Of a stretch of DNA of 64,000 bases, positions 16,400 to 25,917 are shown piece after piece. The stretch's first letter is position 1. Each line of letters opens with the position of its first letter. The translations under genes and the position numbers were made by a program. The notes beneath the pieces are model-generated. The model ran no database searches. It worked only from the letters and a program-made list of their open reading frames with translations, and was not told the DNA's origin. This DNA is from Chloroflexota bacterium (GTDB taxonomy: Bacteria; Chloroflexota; Dehalococcoidia; Bin125): contig JAPPFB010000021.1 in assembly GCA_028875225.1 (NCBI GenBank), forward strand, positions 87,308 to 151,307, written 5' to 3'.

Positions 16400-16864
16400 A
16401 TGCCAACGAAGGAACTGTACGGACGCTACCTGGACGAGTTCGAGATCGGTGAAGTGATCGAGCACTGGCCCGCCCGCACCGTCACCGAAGCCGATGACCT
16501 GATGTTCTGCATGCTGACGATGAACCATCATCCGCTGCACACCAACAAGCAGTACGCCGAGGACACCCAGTTCGGCCAACGCGTCGTCTCCGGCCCGTTC
16601 GTGTACTCGCTCGTCTTCGGCATGACCGTGCCAACCATCTCCGGCAAGGCAATCGCTAACCTCGCCACCTCCGACCTGCGCCACACCGCCCCCGTCTTCC
16701 ACGGCGACACCCTCCAGGCCAGAACCGAAGTCCTCGAAGTCCGCGAGAGCAAGAGCCAGCCCGACCGAGGCATCGTCACCGTCCACACGACAGCCGCCAA
16801 TCAGGACGGTACCGAGGTCCTCTCATTCCATCGAGCGGTGATGATCCCCAAGCGCCCCGATTGA
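16400..16864 (+). CDS. MaoC-like dehydratase/hydratase
   Basis: Single hot-dog domain of 154 residues, likely hydrating an enoyl-CoA or acting on a related thioester. The active-site segment MLTMNHHPLHTN near residue 40 carries the conserved polar/His arrangement of R-specific hydratases, though the usual Asp is Asn here. GQRVVSGPFVYSLVFGM is the family's substrate-tunnel helix. The start is the ATG following AGAGAG; longer frames run into the repeat. Ends four bases before the stop of the convergent dam gene. Confidence 0.88.
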   Translation: MPTKELYGRYLDEFEIGEVIEHWPARTVTEADDLMFCMLTMNHHPLHTNKQYAEDTQFGQRVVSGPFVYSLVFGMTVPTISGKAIANLATSDLRHTAPVFHGDTLQARTEVLEVRESKSQPDRGIVTVHTTAANQDGTEVLSFHRAVMIPKRPD

Positions 16865-16867
16865 GCC

Positions 16868-17698
16868 TCAGCCGGACTGGATCAAGTACTCACGAACCGG
16901 CCCCCGGCTCTTGGCCTTAGAGTTGATGGCTCTTCTGACCTGAACCTCGTTGAGGCAAAATGCCTGCGACGAATACATCGACGCGACGTCCGGATGCCCC
17001 GAATTGGACAGCGTCACGCATGAACCCTGAGCGGCCAATGTCGTCGCGGTTCTCGCCAGCCGAGCTTGTTCGTCCATCCCGAAGTCCTTGGCCGTGTACG
17101 AGGTGAAGTACGCCGTCTCACTCAGCGGAACATATGGCGGGTCGAAGTAGACGAAATCCCCTTCGCGTGCATTGGCAGGCGCCTCAGCGAAGTCCGCCAC
17201 CGTCAACTCCACCCCCTGCAGCGCCTCCGACGCCGCCCGCAAATTCTCCTCGTCGCAGATCCTCGGATTCGCGTAGCGGCCGTGCGGCACGTTGAATCCG
17301 CCCTTGCTGTTCACTCGATAGAGGCCGTTGTAACAAGTCTTGTTGAGGAAAATCAGGTTCGCCGCCCCACCGAGACTGCAGGTCAGCTTCTTGCTCCGGA
17401 TCGTGTAGTAGTACTCGGCCCGATCCTCGGCCTCCCGATACTTGCGCTGATGCACCGACAGCGCCCTGATCAGCCCCTCGACATTGTCCCGCACCTGGAC
17501 GTACGCGTTGATCAACTCCCGATTGCTGTCCGACAGCACCGCCCATTTGAAGCGCCCCTCGGACTGCAGCGCAAAGAACAATGCTCCCCCTCCGACGAAC
17601 GGCTCATAGTACGTCTCGATCTGTTCCGGCACCGCCTGGAGCAGCTCCGGGAGCAACGATTTCTTCCCGCCCGCCCATTTGAGAAACGGCTTGGCCAT
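16868..17698 (-). CDS. dam: DNA adenine methyltransferase, Dam/D12 class
   Basis: Methylates adenine N6 in a short DNA target, typically GATC. The 276 residues are the standard length: FLKWAGGK (5-12) begins the SAM site, YEPFVGGGALFF (31-42) follows, LNKTCYNGLYR (118-128) is the D12-class signature and DPPY (186-189) is the catalytic tetrapeptide. No restriction endonuclease gene is adjacent, so it looks like a solitary methylase. The stop of the DUF402 gene lies just two bases upstream of its ATG, so the pair is co-transcribed. Confidence 0.92.
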   Translation of the reverse strand: MAKPFLKWAGGKKSLLPELLQAVPEQIETYYEPFVGGGALFFALQSEGRFKWAVLSDSNRELINAYVQVRDNVEGLIRALSVHQRKYREAEDRAEYYYTIRSKKLTCSLGGAANLIFLNKTCYNGLYRVNSKGGFNVPHGRYANPRICDEENLRAASEALQGVELTVADFAEAPANAREGDFVYFDPPYVPLSETAYFTSYTAKDFGMDEQARLARTATTLAAQGSCVTLSNSGHPDVASMYSSQAFCLNEVQVRRAINSKAKSRGPVREYLIQSG

Positions 17699-17699
17699 C

Positions 17700-18254
17700 T
17701 CAGCCGCCCCCGTTTCTCACACTCACGATCGCCTGCTCAATTGCCGCGTCGATCCGCTCCATCAATAACTCCGACCGGTTCAGGTACAGATGCTTGGTCC
17801 AATCGATCCGCCAACGCTGCTCAATGCTCAGCTTGCGCTCTGCGGTCGCCTCTTCGACCTCGTCCTCATCCTCAATCGTCACCTCGCCATCGGGACGAAT
17901 CAGCGCATCCAGCAGCAAATCGTGAAACTCGACCGTCTGACCGTCAAAACAGACCCTGTCGACCGTATCCAGCCGATAGATGCGCAGCGAACCGTCCGGT
18001 CGATGCAGCCGATACGCGCTGTACGGCTTGCCCGGCCACCAGACGCCCCAGCTCGTGAATCCGCTCGCTCGCGGATACCGCTCGATCGCCCGCGGATCCC
18101 GGTCCGCCACCCAGCGCCCGACGATCACCTCGGCCGTCGTCAGCCAGCGCTCGAGTGGAAACTCGAGAGTCCGCCCGTCCAGGGCGACCTTGCGCTCGGT
18201 GATCGTGGCAGTCGGAGTGGGCGGCAGATCGGAACGGTCGACGGACTCGCTCAT
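17700..18254 (-). CDS. DUF402 domain protein
   Basis: A 184-residue protein. The central region (GFTSWGVWWPGKPYSAYRLH, then RVCFDGQTVEFHDLLLDALIRPDGEVTIEDEDE) matches the DUF402 domain, whose characterised members are metal-dependent nucleotide or RNA-end hydrolases with acidic ligands in the D-L-x-L-D and DEDE segments seen here. The C-terminal helix is charged. Its close coupling with dam is uncommon; a shared nucleic-acid function is possible but inferred. Divergent from purA across 166 bp. Confidence 0.75.
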   Translation of the reverse strand: MSESVDRSDLPPTPTATITERKVALDGRTLEFPLERWLTTAEVIVGRWVADRDPRAIERYPRASGFTSWGVWWPGKPYSAYRLHRPDGSLRIYRLDTVDRVCFDGQTVEFHDLLLDALIRPDGEVTIEDEDEVEEATAERKLSIEQRWRIDWTKHLYLNRSELLMERIDAAIEQAIVSVRNGGG

Positions 18255-18302
18255 GCGCGCAGACTACCGCCAGCCACAATCGTTGCCAGCGCTTGCCAGC
18301 GT

Positions 18303-18330
18303 TTGCGGTCGCATTCCACCGTGCTACGCT
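18303..18330 (+). promoter_or_regulatory. Possible sigma-70-type promoter of purA
   Basis: TTGCGG and TACGCT separated by 16 bases, about 90 bp before the purA start, in the divergent gap. Directly upstream is a tandem pair of TTGCCAGCG units (18283-18302) that could bind a regulator. Weak match, not tested. Confidence 0.3.
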
Positions 18331-18372
18331 TGCCTGCGGTTCGCGGTGGCCCTTCCTTTCACCGTCGAGTAA

Positions 18373-19710
<1,338 letters not shown>

Positions 19711-19760
19711 TTGCCCTCACCTCACCGCCTCGCACAGGTGACGTGCGCGTAAACTGATCC

Positions 19761-19834
19761 AAGTCGCCCCCGCGAAGGCGGGGGCCCGCAGTGTCTGCCT
19801 CGTCGCCGCACCCCCGCCTTCGCGGGGGCGACTT
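19761..19834. repeat. Perfect 24-bp inverted repeat of palindromic arms
   Basis: Left arm 19761-19784 and right arm 19811-19834 are exact reverse complements, and each arm is itself a hairpin (CCCCCGC gaa GCGGGGG type). They differ in sequence from the CGTCAT...ATCTCG family but share the paired architecture. A third hairpin (CCCGCA...TGCGGG) lies at 19928-19943. A transcription-terminating role after purA is possible but there is no T tract. Confidence 0.85.
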
Positions 19835-19973
19835 CTCCATAGGGGCCTCTGCGCACCTCTTCACAGCGAGAGGGATGCGGACGAAGACACTGCATTCTGA
19901 TCCCCTCTCCCTCCAGGAGAGACCTGTCCCGCACTTGATGCGGGAGCTAGGGTGAAGGCTTCGGAGCCGGCCA

Positions 19974-20507
19974 ATGTCGGAAACCGTCATCTCGGTCCTC
20001 GTCTGGCTGCACGTCATCGGCGTCGCCATCTGGCTCGGCGGACAGATCGTCACCGCCGCCTGCGTCATTCCCGCCCTCCGCGCCGTCGGTGACCGCACCA
20101 TCTGGCTCAATGCCCTGGAAGGGTTCACCCGCCGTTTCGGCCGCATCGGCGTCGCCGCCATGGTCGTCATTGTGATCAGCGGCGGCGCGATGATCGATCC
20201 CCGCCTCGATCAGGTCGAGAACTTCGGCGAAGACCTCTATGCCGCTCGCTGGGGCTACATCTTCGTGATCAAGATGGCGCTCTGGGCTGTCATGATCGCC
20301 CTGATCGGCCTGCACCAGTTCGTCTTCGGTCCGCGCCAGCTCGAGCTCGCCCGCGAGTCCGCCGAGGCGGATGAAGACACACCAGAGTTGCAGCGCGTGC
20401 GACGTATCACCATCGCCCTCTCCATCTCCGGATTGCTGATGACCCTGCTCGTCGCCGGCGCTGGCGCCTTCCTCGGCAACCACAACTTCGCGATGCTGCC
20501 CTCCTGA
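19974..20507 (+). CDS. CopD-like integral membrane protein
   Basis: 177 residues with four hydrophobic segments (about 5-25, 55-72, 95-115, 145-165). The first contains WLHVIGVAIWLGG, the signature of the CopD/copper-resistance-D and related cytochrome-like families in which the His may bind copper or heme. It is followed five bases later by a thioredoxin-fold protein, and a cytochrome c lies three genes downstream, so a redox or metal-handling context is plausible. Ends in an open CopD-like helix with NHNF. Confidence 0.75.
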   Translation: MSETVISVLVWLHVIGVAIWLGGQIVTAACVIPALRAVGDRTIWLNALEGFTRRFGRIGVAAMVVIVISGGAMIDPRLDQVENFGEDLYAARWGYIFVIKMALWAVMIALIGLHQFVFGPRQLELARESAEADEDTPELQRVRRITIALSISGLLMTLLVAGAGAFLGNHNFAMLPS

Positions 20508-20512
20508 CGAAC

Positions 20513-21463
20513 ATGTCTCGAATCGTCCTGGCACGAGCTCTGGCGGTGTTGACGCCGATCGTTGCTGTGGCAGCGCTGTTCCTGTTCGCCGGCAGCTCAC
20601 ACGCGGACGCCCAGAACGCCTCACTCTCGGTCAGCCTGGCCACCTGGAAATCTACCGCGGGCACGATTGAACTGTGCATCGACCTGCGCGACGCCGCCGT
20701 CGGCGAAACGCGCCAGTGCCCGCAGCGTCGACTGCTCACTTTCACTCGAACCGGGGAGAATCGATGGCTGCGCTCGCGCTCCATCGCCGTCGCCCCTGAG
20801 GTCGAGCTCTGGGTCCGCGCTCGGCGCGTGGGGCAACGGCTCGACCTCGGACTGGGCGTCTCCATTGAAGGAGCGCGGCGCGGCCTCAGAGCACGTTCCT
20901 GGTCGCTGGACTGGCCCGCCACGCCCGTCGATCAATGGCAGGAAACCAGCGCAATCTCCCTCCAATTGCCCGTCGCGCCGCACCATGAACTCTGGGACGC
21001 ACCCCCTGGCATCGCAGTCGGCGCGCGACGCTTGCAGATGGGCACGGCGGCACCCGAGTTCCGCCTGCCCGAACTGGGAGGGGAGAACGACACCCTGCGC
21101 TCTCTCTCCTCCACCAGATCCGCCGGCCATCGCATCACCGTGATCGTCTTCTGGGCATCCTGGGCGCCGTTCGTCGGCGAGACGCTGACCGTACTCTCCA
21201 ACCTGGCCGAGCACGAAGAGGACGTGTTCGTGCTCGGCGTCAACGTCTACGAAGTCCGCGAAGGCGCCGGCCAGGTGTTCGCGCAGGAGCACGCCAACAA
21301 TCTCTTGCATCTGTCCGACGTCGATGGCTCTGTGGCGCGGCACTATCGAGTCGATGGCCTACCCGAACTGTTTCTGCTCGACGCCCGCGGCGTTTACCGC
21401 GGCGTGGTTCGCGGCGCGGCGCCGCTGGCCGAGATCCTGGCCGCCATCCAGGGCATCGAGTGA
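20513..21463 (+). CDS. Thioredoxin-fold (TlpA/AhpC-like) protein without active-site cysteines
   Basis: 316 residues, secreted or membrane-anchored by an N-terminal hydrophobic segment (about 7-27). The first half (30-165) is an unrecognised beta-rich domain. The second half is a TlpA-type thioredoxin fold: APEFRLPELGG near 180, then VIVFWASWAPFV near 210-221, then the cis-Pro segment VDGLPELFLLD near 280. In TlpA/ResA the motif is WCxxC; here both positions (218 and 221) are Ala and Val, so thiol chemistry is lost. Possibly a binding or chaperone role. Close behind the CopD-like gene. Confidence 0.8.
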   Translation: MSRIVLARALAVLTPIVAVAALFLFAGSSHADAQNASLSVSLATWKSTAGTIELCIDLRDAAVGETRQCPQRRLLTFTRTGENRWLRSRSIAVAPEVELWVRARRVGQRLDLGLGVSIEGARRGLRARSWSLDWPATPVDQWQETSAISLQLPVAPHHELWDAPPGIAVGARRLQMGTAAPEFRLPELGGENDTLRSLSSTRSAGHRITVIVFWASWAPFVGETLTVLSNLAEHEEDVFVLGVNVYEVREGAGQVFAQEHANNLLHLSDVDGSVARHYRVDGLPELFLLDARGVYRGVVRGAAPLAEILAAIQGIE

Positions 21464-21546
21464 ACCTGGTCGGATAGCCTGCACGGAACACGCTCAACCC
21501 GCGTCGAGCCTACGCGCCGTGCGCGAAGCCACTGAGGAGCATCACC

Positions 21547-22434
21547 ATGCGCGAATACGAGGACATTCTCTACGAAACCAAAGGACGGCTCGGCATCGTC
21601 ACACTCAACCGGCCCGAAAAGATGAACGCGCTCAGCCACCGACTCCGGGCCGAGCTGTTCGACGCGCTCAAGGTCGCCGAGGCCGACGGTGATGTCCACG
21701 TCGTGATCATTCGCGGCGCCGGCCGCACCTTCTCCGCCGGCTACGACATCACGCCCGTGCCCAACCTGTCCGAGTCCGACTACCTCGACTATCGCTCCGG
21801 CCTGCCCTCGGTCGGACCGATCCATCCCGGTCAGGGTCAGTGGCCGCAGCACCTGCTCTCCGGCTACTGGCAGATCTGGGAACTGGCCAAGCCGGTCATC
21901 GCCCAGGTCCACGGCTACGCGCTCGCCGGCGGCTCCGAGCTCGCCTCGATGTGCGACCTGATGTACGTCGCCGAAGACGCGATCATCGGCTACCCGCCCG
22001 TCCGCGCCATGACCACGGTCGACATCCTCTACCACCCCTGGCACATGGGCATGCGCAAAGCGCGCGAGCTCTGCTACACCGGCGACTCCGTCACCGGCCT
22101 CGAAGCGGTCGAACTGGGCTGGGCCAACCGCGCCTTCCCCGTGGACCAGCTGGCCGAGGAAACCGAGAAAATGGGCGAGCGGATCGCCAACATCGCCCCC
22201 GACATGGTCATGATGTCCAAGCGCGGCCTGAACCGAGCCTACGAAGTCATGGGCTTCCGCACCGCCCTCCAGGTCGGCGCCGACATCCAGGCCCTCTCCA
22301 CCTTCCGCGACTCCGCCGGAGAGTTTGGTCGCATCGCCCAGGAAAAGGGCCTCAAAGCCGCCCTCGACTGGCGAGACGGCCCCTTCCAGGACTACGGAGC
22401 CGCCAAGAAGCGCCCCTCTGCGCCCAAGAGCTAG
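21547..22434 (+). CDS. Enoyl-CoA hydratase/isomerase family (crotonase) protein
   Basis: 295 residues with the crotonase fold. The oxyanion hole is formed around RTFSAGYD and ALAGGSELASMCD. The first catalytic Glu is present (SELA), but the second, normally in a GQPE-like segment, is replaced (IGYPPVR), so water addition as in classical hydratase is doubtful; isomerase, thioesterase or lyase activity are alternatives. It lies after an 83-bp gap from the thioredoxin-like gene. Downstream noncoding sequence has a GC-rich hairpin near 22448-22475. Confidence 0.85.
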   Translation: MREYEDILYETKGRLGIVTLNRPEKMNALSHRLRAELFDALKVAEADGDVHVVIIRGAGRTFSAGYDITPVPNLSESDYLDYRSGLPSVGPIHPGQGQWPQHLLSGYWQIWELAKPVIAQVHGYALAGGSELASMCDLMYVAEDAIIGYPPVRAMTTVDILYHPWHMGMRKARELCYTGDSVTGLEAVELGWANRAFPVDQLAEETEKMGERIANIAPDMVMMSKRGLNRAYEVMGFRTALQVGADIQALSTFRDSAGEFGRIAQEKGLKAALDWRDGPFQDYGAAKKRPSAPKS

Positions 22435-22621
22435 CTCACCACACTCCCGAAGCCCCGGACTGGATGCGGGGTCCAGACCGCGACCTCAATGCGCAGCCCC
22501 AGCGCCGTCCTCGCCGATTCCGCCTAACCAGATGCTGCGGTAGGATACGTCGGAGTCGTGCGCGTGCGTCTACGCCACGAAGATCGGGCGACATCGAAGC
22601 AGCGAGATGAAGTAGAGGTCT

Positions 22622-23242
22622 ATGCCCAGTCGCACCGGGATTCCCCAGTCCTTTGGCATCATCATGGTCTTCGCCCTGCTCACCGCAGGCATCTTCGCTC
22701 TTGTCGGCTTCGCCATCCACAAGGGGGCCGACCGCAGCATCGTCGAGGCCAAGGCGCTCTCCGAGGTCGCCGGCGCCGAAGGCTGGGAGACTGGTCTGTT
22801 CTGCATCGAAGAGGGCAAGGAAGACCATCCCTCCCTCTCCTTGACCGAGCGCCCGCCCGAGACCTGCGCCGAAGCCGCGCCCCTGCCGATCGAGAACCTC
22901 AACGACGATGAGTACGGCGGTGAAGACGCGGTCCGCGCCGCCGCCGATCCCTTGCGCGGCGCCGACCTTTACGTCGCCAACGGCTGCCAGGTCTGTCACG
23001 GCGAGGCGGGCGAAGGCATCGTCGGTCCCACCATCGCTCGCACCGGACTCGACATCCAGGGGGTGATCTCCCAGTACCGGCAACCCCGCGGCATCATGCA
23101 GGAGTTCGCCGCCGAAGACGTCTCGGTTGAAGACATCGCCGACATCTGGTCCTGGCTGCAAACCTTGCCCGCCGTCGAACCGCTCATCGACCCCAACAAC
23201 GACGCGCTCGGCCACGAGAACTACGGCCAGTGGGCTCAGTAG
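22622..23242 (+). CDS. Membrane-anchored monoheme cytochrome c
   Basis: 206 residues. One N-terminal membrane helix (about 11-33, uncleaved or signal anchor), an acidic linker, then a cytochrome c domain with heme-binding CQVCH (122-126) and probable axial Met159 in RGIMQEF. Acts outside the cytoplasmic membrane as an electron carrier. Two additional cysteines in the linker (61, 82) are not part of a heme motif. No oxidase or cytochrome maturation genes are seen nearby. Confidence 0.9.
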   Translation: MPSRTGIPQSFGIIMVFALLTAGIFALVGFAIHKGADRSIVEAKALSEVAGAEGWETGLFCIEEGKEDHPSLSLTERPPETCAEAAPLPIENLNDDEYGGEDAVRAAADPLRGADLYVANGCQVCHGEAGEGIVGPTIARTGLDIQGVISQYRQPRGIMQEFAAEDVSVEDIADIWSWLQTLPAVEPLIDPNNDALGHENYGQWAQ

Positions 23243-23264
23243 CCGCACCCTCTCCCTAGGGCCA

Positions 23265-23296
23265 CCGTCATTGCCGCGCTTGCCGCAGAAATCTCG
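23265..23296 (+). repeat. Dispersed palindromic repeat, single copy
   Basis: Outer ends CCGTCAT and ATCTCG match the family; the stem is imperfect (TTGCCGC... GCCGCAGAA), so this may be a decaying copy. Located after the cytochrome c gene. Confidence 0.75.
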
Positions 23297-23390
23297 CAGC
23301 GCCCAGCATTCGTTCCCATCTCAGGCCGGACTTCAATCCCTGCCCTAACCTGAACGCGCTTCCGCTCGCATCGCCAGTAGAGAGTTCACC

Positions 23391-24182
23391 ATGGGCGCAC
23401 ACCCCACACCCGCCGCCGCGTACTGGGCCTTCTTCGAGAACTTCAACGCCAAGGACCCGACCGGCTGGGCCGGCGCCATGTCCTACCCGCACGTACGGGT
23501 CTCGGCCAGGCAACAGCCGAGGCGTGGCGACGGCCCCAGTCCGCGAACCGCATCAGGCGTCTACCCAACCGCCGCCGACTATGCATCCATGGCCACCAGC
23601 GCCGGCTGGGAACGCTTCGAGGCCACCGGCTGGGTGCGCACGCAGGGAATCACGCCGCGCGTCGTGGCCGCGTCCGAGACCAAGGCGCACCTCTCAGGCG
23701 GCTGGACCCGGCACCGCGCCGACGACTCCGAAATCATCACCAACCGCGTGCTCTACGTGTTGACCAGGATGGACGAGGGCTGGGGGATCCAGGCCCGCTT
23801 CGGCGTCGACGGCTGGTCGCGGGACGACGCTCGACCGGCGGAATCCGACGCCGCGCTGGCCGCGCTCGGACGCCTCATGACCACGCTCGAAGCCGGCGAC
23901 GTCGAGCCCTGGCTCAACTGCTTCCACTATCCCCTCACGCTGGTCGGCGCGCCCGGCGCCGTCGACACGATGGACGACGCCGACGCCATGCGCGACGCCT
24001 TCGGCGACTGGGCCGGTCAGGCCCTGCCGATCAGCTACACGGCCGACGTCATCGCCGCCGGTCAGAACGGCGTCACGCTGTCACAATCAATCACCCGCGG
24101 CGACGACTCCTTCCACCAATCCTTCCTCATCGCCGACCGCGACGGCGACTGGAAGATCCTCGCCGTCTCCGCCATCACCTGA
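23391..24182 (+). CDS. Tandem NTF2-like/SnoaL-fold protein (first of pair)
   Basis: 263 residues forming two NTF2-like domains. The first has an AAYWAFFENFNAKDPTGWA helix, a buried PHVR strand, and a GGWTR strand with TNRVLYVLTRMDEGWGIQA. The second has LGRLMTTLEAGDVEPWLN, YPLTLVG and a final DGDWKILAVSA strand. No catalytic residues are conserved enough to name a reaction; many such proteins are unassigned. A similar gene follows 16 bases later. Function unknown. Confidence 0.7.
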   Translation: MGAHPTPAAAYWAFFENFNAKDPTGWAGAMSYPHVRVSARQQPRRGDGPSPRTASGVYPTAADYASMATSAGWERFEATGWVRTQGITPRVVAASETKAHLSGGWTRHRADDSEIITNRVLYVLTRMDEGWGIQARFGVDGWSRDDARPAESDAALAALGRLMTTLEAGDVEPWLNCFHYPLTLVGAPGAVDTMDDADAMRDAFGDWAGQALPISYTADVIAAGQNGVTLSQSITRGDDSFHQSFLIADRDGDWKILAVSAIT

Positions 24183-24198
24183 ACATGGCCGCCTGAAC

Positions 24199-24969
24199 AT
24201 GGCCGGATACGAGTCGCCGGAAGCCGCCTACTTCGCCTTCCTCGCCACCTTCAATGCCCGCGATGCCGCCGGCTGGGCCGGAGTCAACCACTGGCCTCAC
24301 GCCAGGATCTCCGCCGCCGCCGATAGCGCCGCCCACTGGCGCCCGCCAACCCGCATCTTCATCGACGCGGACGAGTACCTCGCGGCCCCGCTCTGGGACG
24401 ATCTCGAGGCCACCGGTTGGGCCCGCTCCGAGTCCGATCCGCCCACGATCGTCCAGTCCTCAGACGTCAAGGCCCACATCGCCGGTGGCTGGACCCGCTA
24501 CGACGTCGACGGAAACGCCATGGCCGCCAACCGCGTCGTCTACGTCGCCACCAGGACCGACGACGGTTGGGGTCTCCAGGCCCAACTCAAGACCGACAGT
24601 TTCGTTGCCGGACGCGACTATTCGGCGGCGGAGTCCTACGTCCTGCAGGCGGTCGAGTCCACACTCGAACTGTTGGGCGCCCGCGAGGTCGACGCCTACG
24701 CCGAGGCGTTGGCCTATCCGTTCACGCTGATCGGACCGCCGGGCGTCGTCATCCAGATTGCTTCCGCTCCCGAGACGGCAACGGCCATGCGCAGCGTCGG
24801 CGACGACCAGCTGGACGTTCCCTCAGGGTCCGTGCGGGTCGTGAACTGCGGCGACAGCGGCGCCAATGTGACGTTTCAGGTTGAGCGCGACGGCGTGACA
24901 CAGGACGCACTGGCGCTCGTCGGCCGGCGCGGCGGCGTCTGGCGGATGCTGGCAATCTCCGGGATCTGA
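24199..24969 (+). CDS. Tandem NTF2-like/SnoaL-fold protein (second of pair)
   Basis: 256 residues with the same two-domain plan as its neighbour: EAAYFAFLATFNARDAAGWA, GGWTRYDVDGN, NRVVYVATRTDDGWGLQAQ, then YPFTLIGPPG and GVWRMLAISGI. The shared positions of Trp and Tyr show a duplication. Its stop lies six bases before the convergent stop of the dipeptide permease. Function unknown. Confidence 0.7.
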   Translation: MAGYESPEAAYFAFLATFNARDAAGWAGVNHWPHARISAAADSAAHWRPPTRIFIDADEYLAAPLWDDLEATGWARSESDPPTIVQSSDVKAHIAGGWTRYDVDGNAMAANRVVYVATRTDDGWGLQAQLKTDSFVAGRDYSAAESYVLQAVESTLELLGAREVDAYAEALAYPFTLIGPPGVVIQIASAPETATAMRSVGDDQLDVPSGSVRVVNCGDSGANVTFQVERDGVTQDALALVGRRGGVWRMLAISGI

Positions 24970-24975
24970 GAACGG

Positions 24976-25917
24976 TCAGTCGCCCTCGAGCGCGCCACGC
25001 AGGCGAGGGTCGAGCACATCTCTGAGCCCGTCGCCGATGATGTTCAGGCTCCAGACCAGCAGCGCGATACAGGCGCCGGGGAAGACCCACAGCCACCAGC
25101 CGTTGCCGGTGATGATCACCTGCCGTCCCTCTGAGACCAGGCCGCCCCAGGTTGGATCGGGCGGCCGGATTCCGAGGCCGAGGAAGGAGAGACCAGCCTC
25201 GGCGATGATGGCGAATCCCGCCCCCAGCGAGACCTGGACAATCACCGGCTGGAAACTGTTGGGCAGCACGTAACGCATCATGATCCGCAGACTGCTCGCC
25301 CCGATCGTCTGCCCGGCGAGCACGTAGTCCTGCTCGCGCACCGACAACGCCATCGACCGCGCAATCCGCGCCACCCAGGGAATGTTCGCGATTCCCACCG
25401 CCACGATGATGTTGATGATGTCCCTGCCGAGCACGGACACCAACGCGAGAGCCAGGATCAATCCGGGGAAGGCGAGTACCGCGTCCATCAGACGCATGAG
25501 CGCCTCGTCGACGATCCCACGCGAGTACCCGGCCGCAATGCCAATCGGCAGGCCAAAGATCGCCCCAAACAGCGACGCGCCGAACCCAACCGCCAGCGCG
25601 GCGCGGGTCGCGTTGAGCACGCGCGAGAACGTGTCGCGGCCGATCTTGTCGGTACCGAAGGGATGATCAGCGTTGGGAGACTGCCAGGAGACGTAGAGCC
25701 CGTTCTCGTCGGTCGCCTGCTCCTCGAATCCGGGGATTGGAAACAGGTCGACGAAGATGGCGATCAACACGAACGCCGACAGTATGACCACGGCCGGCCG
25801 GACCAGACGCACCCGCAAGAACCGTCGCATGAAAATGCGCAGCGGCTCAAACCGGCTGGCGTCCTCGGGAATCGGGTAGCCGCCCGACGTCGTCTCGGCG
25901 GTCGCCTGGTCAGCCAT
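24976..25917 (-). CDS. ABC transporter permease, DppC/OppC type
   Basis: 313-residue inner-membrane permease of a peptide or nickel-type importer. One helix after an N-terminal cytoplasmic segment, then the BPD_transp_1 domain with the ATPase-docking EAA loop in the form ARSMALSVREQDYVLAGQTIGAS and C-terminal GDGLRDVLDPRLRG, typical of DppC. Overlaps the DppB-type gene by eight bases. ATPase genes (DppD/F) are not in this window. Confidence 0.93.
   Translation of the reverse strand: MADQATAETTSGGYPIPEDASRFEPLRIFMRRFLRVRLVRPAVVILSAFVLIAIFVDLFPIPGFEEQATDENGLYVSWQSPNADHPFGTDKIGRDTFSRVLNATRAALAVGFGASLFGAIFGLPIGIAAGYSRGIVDEALMRLMDAVLAFPGLILALALVSVLGRDIINIIVAVGIANIPWVARIARSMALSVREQDYVLAGQTIGASSLRIMMRYVLPNSFQPVIVQVSLGAGFAIIAEAGLSFLGLGIRPPDPTWGGLVSEGRQVIITGNGWWLWVFPGACIALLVWSLNIIGDGLRDVLDPRLRGALEGD

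Noticed and set aside
16376-16400. Earlier ATG for the MaoC gene
   Set aside because: It lies inside the dispersed repeat and has no better ribosome binding site.
14724-16406. 560-residue minus-strand ORF over the acyl-CoA dehydrogenase
   Set aside because: Shadow of the dehydrogenase; the true minus gene (monooxygenase paralogue 4) is in another frame.
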